From a virus: 24,147 nucleotides of DNA. Made by a program: the position numbers and the translations under genes. The notes beneath the pieces were generated by a model. That model was not told the origin of the DNA, did not search any database, and saw nothing but the letters and a program-made list of their open reading frames with translations. Numbering within the stretch: the stretch's first letter is position 1; every line of letters begins with the position of its first letter. The stretch spans positions 1-24,147 of IMG/VR virus record IMGVR_UViG_3300030104_005123; one strand, written 5' to 3'. Positions 9,328 to 16,019 of this stretch are shown here, piece after piece.

Positions 9328-11512
9328 CAGTTCCTGGGAATCCACCAAATCTAGGAATTTGCTGATCGGCGTCTTTTGTTAAGGTGATGGTGCCGTATTG
9401 CAGCCATGATGCAGCTAATTTCCCATCAGCCACTTGCTGACCCCCGTAATTGCCGCTACCTGTTAGGTGTAGCGCGTTGGGAGTCACGTCAAAAACACCA
9501 GTGTCAGCCCATGTGCTTGGGTCATCTCGGTTCGAGCCCGTTACAAATCCAGTTTTCATTTCCCACCACGCCACTAAACCTATTTTTCCATCAGCGTCAT
9601 AGGGCGCGGGTTGTCCAGCGCCCGTAAATCCAGTTATGCCAGTGCCAATACTTCCAGTGCATTCGTGATATAATCGTGGCGCACAATTACTCACTGTGGG
9701 TAATGTTTCAGGCGTTCGAACTTTCCTGTATAAAAAGTTTTTTTCCTCGTCGCTTAACACCCTATTCCAAACAGCCCAAGGACCCAATTCACCATTGAAG
9801 CATAATTTTTGTTCCTCGCCATTTAAGCCTGTCCAAGTTGCGTTTCCGAAGTTAAACCTTCTTGCGCCACTGTTTCCATAAAAGGAGTGACTCACCAGCG
9901 CTGTTGTTCGTGCGTCAGCGCGAAGTTGATTCCTGTTTAATATTTGTTCTTTTAGGTCATCAAAATCCTGATTGCTGTAGACTCTAATGCGTCGCTCACC
10001 CTCAGTTGTGGATTCGGGGTCTGTATCAGTAAATATTTCAATCAGTTGAAAATTCCAACGTTCTCCAAGTGATGTTTGATAACTTTCAGGTACGTTTAGA
10101 TTAGTATCACTAGCCTCTGCCGTCCACGACCACACATTAGCCCCTTCTCCAAGTGGGCGTTTTTGCTGTGGGACTTCAAAAGCGTCAAATGCAGGACTGG
10201 CTTGCATTAGGTCACTACCTTTTGCGTGAGTAAAATTCAAAAAGGTTGAATAATAGCTGTCGTAAATTTGAAGGCTTGGAGTCAAATGGGGGTCTTCTTG
10301 GTTTAAGTCGTCGCCCCCATCCCCATCTGGTGAGTTAGAGTAGTAGGGGTTGATATCAATTCCCCAGTTTGTATTAAAAATACCACCACGATGAGGGCTA
10401 GCCTTGTTTACCTTGGTCCATCCCGCAATTGTAAAATCTCCATTCAAGACCCCAGTTAATTCTTCTTTAGTATTATATAGCATGGCGGGAATATTTGTTC
10501 CCTCCGTGCCCCCTCCCGAGAATATCACACTATTAAATCCTGTTTGAGCCAATGCCCCCTGACTTTGATAGTTAACTACTGTTGAGTTATTAAATCTTTT
10601 TCTACATGCCGAAAGCCTTTTATTGCAACCATCTTTTTGCCAGTAACTAGGATTCAGTGCGGGATGTCGCCCACTGTTAAAATCTCCGAGTTCGGGGTCA
10701 CCACTAACACATACATAGACTGTCTTGTAAGCCATTTTAGGCGCATTTACCGAAGAATCTAAGTAGTTTAATAAAATATTCGGGTTTTCGATACACGCGA
10801 CCTCACCAACTTTATAGTTCCTGTTTGTATTCCACAGGTAGTTTGGGTCAATGTAGAAATCCCCGCTTACACCCTGTGGGTATACGGAATTTTCATCCGC
10901 ATCAAGAAAGGGCCTTCCGTCGTCCCTTTCTATTGGAATACTACTGTATCTACATCCTTCCCCCCTATATTGCCAGTAACAAAATTTGGAACTAATACTC
11001 CTTTCATTTACTCTTGCGCTTTCTGTATCTAGCGGTGAATTTAATTCAAACTCTACAAAAACTTTAGATTCATAAAGCTTCTGCCCGATTATGTACTTTT
11101 CATCACTAATAATGGCTGTCGGATCTGCCGCTCCGAAGGGGTTACCTCCATCGAAATTGCTATCATCCAGATTACTCATAAAGGCGCGTTGTCTTACTAC
11201 TTTAGCATTTATAAAATCTCTAAAGTTCTGCAAAAGATTGGTAATAAAACGATCTTTATTAGCTATTCTAATCTTTGGTCGCGCAAGCGTTCCATCTGCG
11301 GCTGTTTCAAACCCGTCGCCTTCAATAGCTAACGGAAAATAAGAGATACCCTGCCACTTGATAGCTTCCCCAAATAATGTTCCCCCATGAAAACTATAAA
11401 ACGACTCAGGATGATTTACTGTATCTGGATATAGGCGGTAAAAATCCAATATAGCTGTAGGTTGTAACTCCAGTAAGTTTTTAGCTACATTATTTTTTCC
11501 TTGATCCGCCAT
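9293..11512 (-). CDS. L: Minor tail protein L with Fe-S cysteines, an insertion and a C-terminal LamG-like domain
   Basis: Residues 1-180 match the lambda gpL family: a beta-domain with WQGISYFPLAIEGDGFE and ARPKIRIANKD. Four cysteines follow, C178-x8-C187 and C296-x6-C303. The same x8 and x6 spacings bind the [4Fe-4S] cluster in lambda gpL (C173/C182, C205/C212). In lambda the pairs are 23 residues apart. Here about 108 residues separate them, and the extra part (about 225-295) has Trp/Tyr-rich NYKVGEVA and PSYWQKDG phrases that recall small carbohydrate-binding modules. After the cluster, residues about 340-650 look like a concanavalin/LamG fold (GDFTIAGWTKVN; GPWAVWNRVLSDEEKNFLY). At 739 residues it is about three times lambda L. 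It is the first gene of the tail operon. The lectin role is inferred. Confidence 0.88.
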   Translation of the reverse strand: MADQGKNNVAKNLLELQPTAILDFYRLYPDTVNHPESFYSFHGGTLFGEAIKWQGISYFPLAIEGDGFETAADGTLARPKIRIANKDRFITNLLQNFRDFINAKVVRQRAFMSNLDDSNFDGGNPFGAADPTAIISDEKYIIGQKLYESKVFVEFELNSPLDTESARVNERSISSKFCYWQYRGEGCRYSSIPIERDDGRPFLDADENSVYPQGVSGDFYIDPNYLWNTNRNYKVGEVACIENPNILLNYLDSSVNAPKMAYKTVYVCVSGDPELGDFNSGRHPALNPSYWQKDGCNKRLSACRKRFNNSTVVNYQSQGALAQTGFNSVIFSGGGTEGTNIPAMLYNTKEELTGVLNGDFTIAGWTKVNKASPHRGGIFNTNWGIDINPYYSNSPDGDGGDDLNQEDPHLTPSLQIYDSYYSTFLNFTHAKGSDLMQASPAFDAFEVPQQKRPLGEGANVWSWTAEASDTNLNVPESYQTSLGERWNFQLIEIFTDTDPESTTEGERRIRVYSNQDFDDLKEQILNRNQLRADARTTALVSHSFYGNSGARRFNFGNATWTGLNGEEQKLCFNGELGPWAVWNRVLSDEEKNFLYRKVRTPETLPTVSNCAPRLYHECTGSIGTGITGFTGAGQPAPYDADGKIGLVAWWEMKTGFVTGSNRDDPSTWADTGVFDVTPNALHLTGSGNYGGQQVADGKLAASWLQYGTITLTKDADQQIPRFGGFPGTDGFSYGEGTNF

Positions 11513-11553
11513 GTTTAAATTTACACTTCAATGTTATATAATATAAGAAAGAA
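11513..11553. promoter_or_regulatory. Divergent promoter region between the tail operon and the GNAT-like gene
   Basis: On the minus strand the AGTGTAA box (GTGTAA at 11526-11521) ends 8 bases before the ATG of L, with no evident -35. On the plus strand TATAAT at 11537-11542 ends 11 bases before the GTG at 11554, with only a weak TTTAAA candidate -35 at 11514-11519. Neither gene has a clear Shine-Dalgarno sequence at the usual distance. Confidence 0.5.
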
Positions 11554-12282
11554 GTGAAAATTATATATTTAAAAGATGATGTTGAGGTGTTATGGCCATA
11601 TTTCTTAGACTATTGCTTGCATTCAAAGCCGTATGATCGTTTACATCATTCTGCTGGTGTGGGATCACGAAAAATGAGACTGCATCAGATACGAAAAGAA
11701 TTTAATGATTTCACGGAAGACCACGAGGTTTACATGATGACCGATAATGATTCTGTAATTTCTGCGGCCTTTCTGAGACTAGAAAAGGGTGTTATAGATG
11801 TAGATTTTATTTTCGGCATAAGGAAAAACTGTAGTAGCTCTCATTTGATGAAGGCCATGCATTACGGTTGGGACTTTGTGTTGAAAAAATATAATAAAAA
11901 TTATTTAAAAACTGAAATTACTCGTAATTTTAAGAAAAATTCTTTTAAAAAATGGGTTGAGAGATACGATAAGAGGGCTATTATATTTAATGACGACGCA
12001 AATAGTGTCGTTTGGTGTAAATCAGATCGGATGAAGGCGAAATTTAAGGTAGTGGGAGCTAATAAAAACACAGAACATTTAATGGGCCAAGAGGCGGTGT
12101 TGGGTAAAACGCATAAAACTAATTCATTTCTTATGCGGGAATTGGTTTTTGGTGAGCAGGTTTACCTTTTAGATGAAAAAAGTGTTGACTTTTTACCAGA
12201 TCATGTTTTAATCAAGGGGTTCCTTTCAAATAATAAGGATAGAGTTGGAACAATTGCACTTGAATTTATACCACAAAAATGA
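11554..12282 (+). CDS. Unknown protein, possibly a GNAT-fold acyltransferase
   Basis: The frame of 242 residues starts at a GTG; the next internal Met is near residue 41. No signature is certain. Residues about 55-150 read like the core of a GNAT fold: a strand with VYMMTDNDSVISAAFLRLE, a strand VIDVDFIFGIRK, a helix SHLMKAMHYGWDFVLKKY, then a strand YLKTEI and a helix NFKKNSFKKWVERY. The usual R/Q-x-x-G-x-G/A acetyl-CoA loop is not clearly present, with only a degenerate IRKNCSSS at that place. The gene is very AT-rich and diverges from the tail operon across 41 bases. The four-base ATGA overlap with the next gene suggests an operon. Genes beside tail modules sometimes encode such acyltransferases, but this assignment is tentative. 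Confidence 0.6.
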   Translation: MKIIYLKDDVEVLWPYFLDYCLHSKPYDRLHHSAGVGSRKMRLHQIRKEFNDFTEDHEVYMMTDNDSVISAAFLRLEKGVIDVDFIFGIRKNCSSSHLMKAMHYGWDFVLKKYNKNYLKTEITRNFKKNSFKKWVERYDKRAIIFNDDANSVVWCKSDRMKAKFKVVGANKNTEHLMGQEAVLGKTHKTNSFLMRELVFGEQVYLLDEKSVDFLPDHVLIKGFLSNNKDRVGTIALEFIPQK

Positions 12283-12476
12283 ACAAACCAAAACAATATA
12301 TAGTATACACTAAACGGGGGGAGTATCACCACGGCTATAATGGTTCTTTAGAGGGCGCTTTAAATTGGGCTATTGATTGCGCTAAGACAGTTAGAGGTTC
12401 CGTTATTGAGGTTTGGAGTAACGGAAGTGAAGTGGAAGTTTTCAATTGCTATAAAAAAGATTCATGTTCTCGTTAA
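12279..12476 (+). CDS. Small hypothetical protein
   Basis: A 65-residue protein starting MNKPKQYIVYTKRGEYHHG, with a GALNWAIDCAKTV helix and a GSVIEVWSNGSEVEVF strand pair. This would suit a compact alpha/beta domain. It overlaps the preceding stop by 4 bases and its own end overlaps the candidate spanin gene by 13 bases, which supports real translation in a tight operon. No membrane segment or known motif is seen, and no function is proposed. Confidence 0.65.
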   Translation: MNKPKQYIVYTKRGEYHHGYNGSLEGALNWAIDCAKTVRGSVIEVWSNGSEVEVFNCYKKDSCSR

Positions 12477-12712
12477 TTAAATCCGTCTTAAAATCCTTAG
12501 AGCTTTTCTTAAGCCTAAAAAATAAAAAATTTTATTATGACTTGCACCAAGAACACAACGATAGGGAATACGCGATTACTCAAGCTATTGAAAAGCTTAG
12601 GGACACTGGCAACAGTAACGATGCTGATCGGGCTGACCTCTTGCGCGACCGCCTTGCCGCCGAACGTAAGCGATTTGAACATATATCAGCCTTCTACACT
12701 AAGACTCAGTAA
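12464..12712 (+). CDS. Candidate inner-membrane spanin subunit (Rz-like)
   Basis: The protein has 82 residues. Residues 2-17 form a hydrophobic or amphipathic N-terminal helix (FSLIKSVLKSLELFLSL). The rest is highly charged and helical, with an EKLRDTGNSNDADRADLLRDRLAAERKRFEHISAFY stretch that would suit a coiled coil crossing the periplasm. A lipoprotein gene lies inside and beyond it in another frame, which is the classical Rz/Rz1 arrangement. The N-terminal helix is shorter and more Lys-rich than a normal transmembrane segment, so anchoring is uncertain. An alternative is a virion-associated or other coiled-coil protein. If it is a spanin, it would span the periplasm with its partner and fuse the membranes at the last step of lysis. 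Confidence 0.6.
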   Translation: MFSLIKSVLKSLELFLSLKNKKFYYDLHQEHNDREYAITQAIEKLRDTGNSNDADRADLLRDRLAAERKRFEHISAFYTKTQ

Positions 12713-12821
12713 GGGTAACCCCATTCAAACTAGAGATGGCATCTATACACCTCAGACTGACGAGGTGTGGCATTCTGACGCTCGATATCGACGACTGGAA
12801 AGACAAGTATATTCTAAATAA
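12537..12821 (+). CDS. Candidate outer-membrane spanin lipoprotein (Rz1-like)
   Basis: The 94-residue protein has a basic N-region (R13, K16, K19), a hydrophobic stretch (residues 21-33) and a good lipobox L33-T34-S35-C36, so signal peptidase II would leave a lipidated Cys36. The mature part begins ATALPP and ends TDEVWHSDARYRRLERQVYSK. Its start lies inside the preceding gene in a different frame, with 176 bases shared, like Rz1 within or overlapping Rz. The stop overlaps the start of the deaminase gene (TAATG). The mature chain of about 59 residues is in the range of o-spanins. Two overlapping frames that both make sense (a coiled coil and a lipoprotein) argue strongly that both are real. 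Confidence 0.7.
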   Translation: MTCTKNTTIGNTRLLKLLKSLGTLATVTMLIGLTSCATALPPNVSDLNIYQPSTLRLSKGNPIQTRDGIYTPQTDEVWHSDARYRRLERQVYSK

Positions 12822-13252
12822 TGAGAATTTCATGGGAGCAATATGCATTGAATATTGCCCAAACTGCCTCTGAGCGCAGTGAAGACCCCCATAGGAAGGT
12901 GGGGGCTTGCGCCCTAAATGATCAGAATATGGTTCTTGCCGTTGGTTACAATGGGCTAGCGCCAAGGAAAGAAGTGATGGATCTATTCTGGAAAGACAGG
13001 GATTTGCGTAGACCCTACATGATTCACGCCGAAGCCAATTGTTTGAGTCTTGTAAAAAGGGGTGAAGTAAGTTTGTTGGCCGTTACTCTTTTACCTTGTG
13101 CATCTTGCGCTACACTTATAGCCGCGTATAATATTCCCAAGGTCATCTATGGAGACGTATACGAACGAGATAAAAAAGCTTTAGAGATTTTTGACTTTTA
13201 TGATATAAAATGTGTAAAGAAAGACTTGACAAAGATGACAAAATTGTCATAA
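12821..13252 (+). CDS. dCMP deaminase / cytidine-deaminase-fold zinc enzyme
   Basis: The 143-residue protein has the zinc-dependent deaminase signature: H69-A-E71 (in MIHAEANCL) with the catalytic Glu, and P92-C93-x-x-C96 (LLPCASCA). KVGACALND and VGYNG before the HAE are typical of the dCMP deaminase/ComEB family. The enzyme would convert dCMP to dUMP, feeding dTMP synthesis, or act on a related cytosine nucleotide. The length is normal for small phage dCMP deaminases. It is coupled to the spanin lipoprotein by TAATG and is followed, within its own 3' end, by the promoter of the next gene. Confidence 0.9.
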   Translation: MRISWEQYALNIAQTASERSEDPHRKVGACALNDQNMVLAVGYNGLAPRKEVMDLFWKDRDLRRPYMIHAEANCLSLVKRGEVSLLAVTLLPCASCATLIAAYNIPKVIYGDVYERDKKALEIFDFYDIKCVKKDLTKMTKLS

Positions 13253-13253
13253 T
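13226..13253 (+). promoter_or_regulatory. Sigma70-like promoter with operator-like inverted repeat for the outer-membrane barrel gene
   Basis: TTGACA at 13226-13231, a 16-base spacer, and CATAAT at 13248-13253. The -10 ends 7 bases before the ATG at 13261, so the transcript would start at or next to the start codon. Between the boxes sits the inverted repeat TGACAA-AA-TTGTCA (13236-13249), placed where a repressor would block RNA polymerase. The promoter lies inside the end of the deaminase gene. Confidence 0.7.
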
Positions 13254-13260
13254 AAGAGAT

Positions 13261-13923
13261 ATGAAGAAATTAATACTCGGTTTTATAACCATGTTGGGCA
13301 TTACTTTTAGTAATGCAGGAGATATTCAACTCGATTTTACCGCTGAAGATCAGCAGTTTTATCGGGGGCTGGGAAGGGCCAAAGACGCCTTCTCAACTAC
13401 ACTGTCAACAGATCAGTCATTTGCGGGTGTTGGACTCAACGCTTCAGCCTCCTTGGTTGCAGATAGTGAATCTGAAAGTCATTTTGGCCTTGGTGCTTCA
13501 CGCCATATCAAACTAGGCTCTTTGAGCATTTTGGCGGACGCACAATTTCGTTATCATCAATTCGAGGGTGCGCTTCCGACATCACAGGAAGTTGGCCTTG
13601 GTGGATGGGTAGCCACATCTTTCGCTGACATCGGTGTGCATTTCTGGAGTGATCTGGAATATGATTGGGAGGGTGTCGAGTTGACAGTGAAGCAAGATAT
13701 CCCTGTCGGTGCAGTCAAGAACCTTACGCTGTCACCATTTATCACTTGCAGTTGGTTTGACGCTTATGACGCGATCCATGCGGGAGTTAAGCTGACATAC
13801 GCCCTAAAGGAAAATACAGATGTTTTTGTCCAAGGCGCTTATGCTGATAATGACATTGATGTTGCCACCTTTGCAGTTGATGAAGAAATCTTCTGGAGTG
13901 CAGGATTGACGTTTAAGTTCTAA
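13261..13923 (+). CDS. Outer-membrane beta-barrel protein (phage cargo gene)
   Basis: The start at 13261 is chosen because it gives a clean signal peptide (MKKLILGFITMLGITFSNA, cleavage after residue 19) directly behind a promoter; an upstream in-frame ATG at 13210 would spoil it. The mature part of about 200 residues is a series of alternating amphipathic strands with aromatic ends (SFAGVGLNASASLVAD, LGSLSILADAQFRYHQF, VGLGGWVATSFADIGVHFW, HAGVKLTYAL). It ends in FWSAGLTFKF with a terminal Phe, the hallmark recognised by the BAM complex. It therefore looks like an eight-to-ten strand outer-membrane barrel. Promoter, operator-like site and strong terminator make it an autonomous unit. Likely roles are receptor masking or superinfection exclusion, a porin, or serum or grazer resistance; none is shown by sequence. 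Confidence 0.8.
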   Translation: MKKLILGFITMLGITFSNAGDIQLDFTAEDQQFYRGLGRAKDAFSTTLSTDQSFAGVGLNASASLVADSESESHFGLGASRHIKLGSLSILADAQFRYHQFEGALPTSQEVGLGGWVATSFADIGVHFWSDLEYDWEGVELTVKQDIPVGAVKNLTLSPFITCSWFDAYDAIHAGVKLTYALKENTDVFVQGAYADNDIDVATFAVDEEIFWSAGLTFKF

Positions 13924-13937
13924 TTTAAACGTTTAAA
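13924..13937. repeat. 14-base perfect palindrome TTTAAACGTTTAAA
   Basis: It lies directly after the stop codon of the outer-membrane barrel gene and before its terminator. The sequence reads identically on both strands. The related GACGTTTAA occurs 15 bases earlier in the end of the gene. It could be a protein-binding site or part of a larger 3' stem; no partner is seen. Confidence 0.5.
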
Positions 13938-13946
13938 AATATAATT

Positions 13947-13978
13947 AAAAAGCCTCCCGAAAGGGGGGCTTTTTTTTT
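13947..13978 (+). terminator. Strong intrinsic terminator
   Basis: The arms AAAAAGCCTCCC and GGGGGGCTTTTT pair over 12 bases with one G-U pair around a GAAA tetraloop (13959-13962), and a run of T continues to 13978. It closes the outer-membrane barrel unit and insulates it from the holin gene. Confidence 0.92.
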
Positions 13979-13983
13979 ATAAA

Positions 13984-13998
13984 GTGTAACTAAGAGAT
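13984..13998 (+). promoter_or_regulatory. AGTGTAA-type box before the holin gene
   Basis: GTGTAA at 13984-13989 lies 9 bases before the ATG at 13999 and directly after the terminator T-run, so the lysis genes need their own promoter here. No -35 is possible except within the terminator stem. The following TAAGAGATATG is also found before the ATG at 13261. Confidence 0.5.
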
Positions 13999-14316
13999 AT
14001 GGAACCCGAAAAATCTATTATAAAAGAGTTTCTTAATGGAGGTTGGTTAGTGCCGTTAGTTGGCGCGGCAGCAATGTTTGCGCGACTTTTATCGGGTGAT
14101 AGTGGATTATCGGCAAAACAACAATTTAAAAGAATCGTTACAGCGGCGATTGCCGCTGGCATAGCTTGGTTCGTGCTGGAGCAAACCGAAGTCTCCTCGC
14201 TTACTAAGGCGATTGCTTACGGGATAATTGGGGTTGTAAGCCCTGAGGTTATTGGGGGCATAGTTAGACTTGGCAAGAAATTCGAAAAGAATCCCTCTGA
14301 ATTCATAAAAAAATGA
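13999..14316 (+). CDS. Holin (three-TM, LydA-like)
   Basis: The 105-residue protein has three predicted hydrophobic helices at about 13-31 (GGWLVPLVGAAAMFARLL), 46-60 (IVTAAIAAGIAWFVL) and 69-87 (AIAYGIIGVVSPEVIGGIV). The C-terminus is basic (KKFEKNPSEFIKK). Size, topology and position two genes before an endolysin fit a class I holin of the LydA/superfamily III type. It would permeabilise the cytoplasmic membrane and release the endolysin at a set time. Its stop overlaps the next start by 4 bases (ATGA). Confidence 0.82.
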   Translation: MEPEKSIIKEFLNGGWLVPLVGAAAMFARLLSGDSGLSAKQQFKRIVTAAIAAGIAWFVLEQTEVSSLTKAIAYGIIGVVSPEVIGGIVRLGKKFEKNPSEFIKK

Positions 14317-14918
14317 GACCTAGATTTATAGTTTACTGCTTGTCAGTTATTTGTTTAGCCTTTGGATTGAAAGGTTTACAGTTAAATGACGATATAAAAA
14401 CAACATTAGAAGAGAATGCTCGCCAATCTGAATCATCTATTATGGAAATAGGGATGTGCTTTGATTGGTATGGCGTTATAATTGTCAATTCCGTTATTCA
14501 AACATCGCATGGAATCATGTCTCCAGAAGAAATGGTTGAAGTGCTTGAGGAAGAAAGTGGCTATAAGGATGAATATTTAGAGGGCTACAAGAAAGATATT
14601 ACGCCCAAAGAAATACCTTATGCAGATTTTGTTTTCGCTCAGGAGGATAAAATAAGTTTATATGTCGATGACTTAATTGATTGGGCTAAGGCGGGAGACA
14701 TCGAGAAGATCAAAGGTTCAATTCCTCAAATGTATGAAATGACTGAGCCTACTATTGAAGCAATTAATAACATTATGGATACCAAAATGTATCACAATGA
14801 GGCTCAATCTGCTATTTTAAATAAAAAAATAGATAGATTTGGGGAATTTATTTGGACACTCATGGCCCTCTGCGGGGTTATGTCCGTATGCGCTTCGTTC
14901 AGTAGAAGGTGTCAGTAA
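14313..14918 (+). CDS. Two-TM membrane protein of the lysis cassette, unknown role
   Basis: The 201-residue protein has an N-terminal hydrophobic segment (residues 4-20) and a C-terminal one (about 179-194, FIWTLMALCGVMSVCASF) followed by a basic tail. The acidic, helical middle of about 150 residues is probably periplasmic. It includes PEEMVEVLEEESGYKDEYLEGYKKDI and ends in a long helix. There is no good lipobox at C11 or C14 because Ile precedes C14. The order holin - this gene - endolysin and the coupled starts suggest a lysis role such as antiholin, pinholin partner or sensor of timing. A spanin role is less likely because a spanin pair already lies upstream. I do not recognise the family. 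Confidence 0.7.
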   Translation: MRPRFIVYCLSVICLAFGLKGLQLNDDIKTTLEENARQSESSIMEIGMCFDWYGVIIVNSVIQTSHGIMSPEEMVEVLEEESGYKDEYLEGYKKDITPKEIPYADFVFAQEDKISLYVDDLIDWAKAGDIEKIKGSIPQMYEMTEPTIEAINNIMDTKMYHNEAQSAILNKKIDRFGEFIWTLMALCGVMSVCASFSRRCQ

Positions 14919-14920
14919 TC

Positions 14921-15541
14921 ATGGAATTTAAAGGTAAAAAACAAGTAATCAAAGCCGTTCAAAAACTACTTGGGATTCCAGCGGATGGTGCGGACGGTCC
15001 AATTACTTGGAATGCGATACTATCCAAACTTTCAACTAGAGAGAAGGTGGCTGAAAAGGCAACGATTCCACAAAGAATGATAACGCTTGCGCGAGAGCAA
15101 ATCGGCGTATCTGAAGTGGACGGAACCAATTGTGGTCCCATGGTAGATACATACAAAGCTGCAACGTGGCTTGACCCAGATAAAGGGTGGCCATGGTGTG
15201 CGGCTTTTATTTGTTGGTTAGTAAAGGAAGCCATAGAGGGGCAGGATGTCGAATTTGAGCGTCCTAGAACTGCGGGTGCGTGGGATTTTGAAAACTGGGC
15301 AAAGAAACAAGCAGCAAGTGGCATTGACCTTCGTAAACCAACCAATGAGGACATAAAGGCGGGGGATATTGTGGTATTTACTTTTTCTCATATCGGCTTG
15401 GCTGTTGCGGATGCTGATTCTAGCGGTTATGTAAAAACTATTGAGGGGAATACGAATGGCGCGGGAAGTCGAGAGGGTGGCTCAGTTCTAGAAAAAAATA
15501 GGCACGTTTCAAAAATTCGTAGTCGCATAAGAATTCTGTAA
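14921..15541 (+). CDS. Endolysin: peptidoglycan-binding domain plus CHAP-type amidase/peptidase
   Basis: The start ATG at 14921 is preceded by AGAAGG (14904-14909) at 11 bases; an in-frame GTG at 14909 is possible. The 206 residues have two parts. Residues 9-35 (VQKLLGIPADGADGPITWNAI) form a short PG-binding-1-like repeat. Residues 52-206 are a CHAP-like cysteine peptidase/amidase of the TIGR02594 type, with catalytic Cys93 in PWCAAFICW, His157 in FSHIGLAVA, and E175-G-N in the third position, plus the GDIVVF strand. It cleaves peptide or amide bonds of peptidoglycan after release through the holin. It has no signal peptide, which fits holin-dependent export. Confidence 0.9.
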   Translation: MEFKGKKQVIKAVQKLLGIPADGADGPITWNAILSKLSTREKVAEKATIPQRMITLAREQIGVSEVDGTNCGPMVDTYKAATWLDPDKGWPWCAAFICWLVKEAIEGQDVEFERPRTAGAWDFENWAKKQAASGIDLRKPTNEDIKAGDIVVFTFSHIGLAVADADSSGYVKTIEGNTNGAGSREGGSVLEKNRHVSKIRSRIRIL

Positions 15542-15548
15542 AATTTAC

Positions 15549-15579
15549 TTGATATAGTAGCTTAAAGGTTTAGTATTAT
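15549..15579 (+). promoter_or_regulatory. Possible promoter for the gene at 15585
   Basis: TTGATA at 15549-15554 and TATTAT at 15574-15579 with a long 19-base spacer. The -10 ends 5 bases before the GTG start. No Shine-Dalgarno lies close to the GTG. Confidence 0.35.
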
Positions 15580-15584
15580 AAACA

Positions 15585-16016
15585 GTGTTTAGAGAAGAGC
15601 CCATTAAAATTAGCAAGACGGACATTTTCAATTACGTTGTTGGAAAGAGCCAGTTCGATCCCGTGGAGCATTGCATTGACCCCACTCGATATGAGGTTCA
15701 AGAGAACTTTATTTATGATCACGACACAAAGTCTCGTCAACAACAAACCTCCGATTTTACTTTTTTCAATAAGGAAATATACAAATTGAGAGAGGTTGTG
15801 CGAGATCCAAATAATCAAATAAATACCGCCGAAATAATTAAGATTTGTAAAGAATTAGGGGAAATGGCCCCTACCAAAGTTAGACTCCCCGAACCCTTTT
15901 CCAGCACCTTTGATTATCCCATGGAGGATAAGCATAGAAAAAAGATACAAAAACTCTTTGGCAAAATTAATACAAAAAAGTTTGGAGACGCCAAAAAGAA
16001 TTCAGATGAAGAGTAA
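15585..16016 (+). CDS. Hypothetical protein
   Basis: The frame of 143 residues starts at GTG, because no ATG exists before residue 90. The sequence is hydrophilic with no membrane segment. Residues 60-95 form helical FFNKEIYKLREVVRDPN and IIKICKELGEM segments, and the C-terminus is strongly basic then acidic (KKIQKLFGKINTKKFGDAKKNSDEE). The family is not recognised. It sits between the endolysin and cupin genes, spaced 43 and 3 bases from them, so it is probably transcribed with the cupin. Confidence 0.65.
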   Translation: MFREEPIKISKTDIFNYVVGKSQFDPVEHCIDPTRYEVQENFIYDHDTKSRQQQTSDFTFFNKEIYKLREVVRDPNNQINTAEIIKICKELGEMAPTKVRLPEPFSSTFDYPMEDKHRKKIQKLFGKINTKKFGDAKKNSDEE

Positions 16017-16019
16017 TAT

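Noticed and set aside
12699-12965. Minus-strand frame of 88 codons over the lipoprotein and deaminase genes
   Set aside because: Both plus-strand frames have strong signatures (lipobox, HAE/PCxxC), and the minus frame has none.
13924-13937. TTTAAACGTTTAAA as an attachment site or origin
   Set aside because: It is a single palindrome with no integrase, no iterons and no second copy in the window, so I list it only as a repeat.
14959-15354. Minus-strand frame of 131 codons
   Set aside because: It is antisense to the endolysin, which has complete catalytic motifs.
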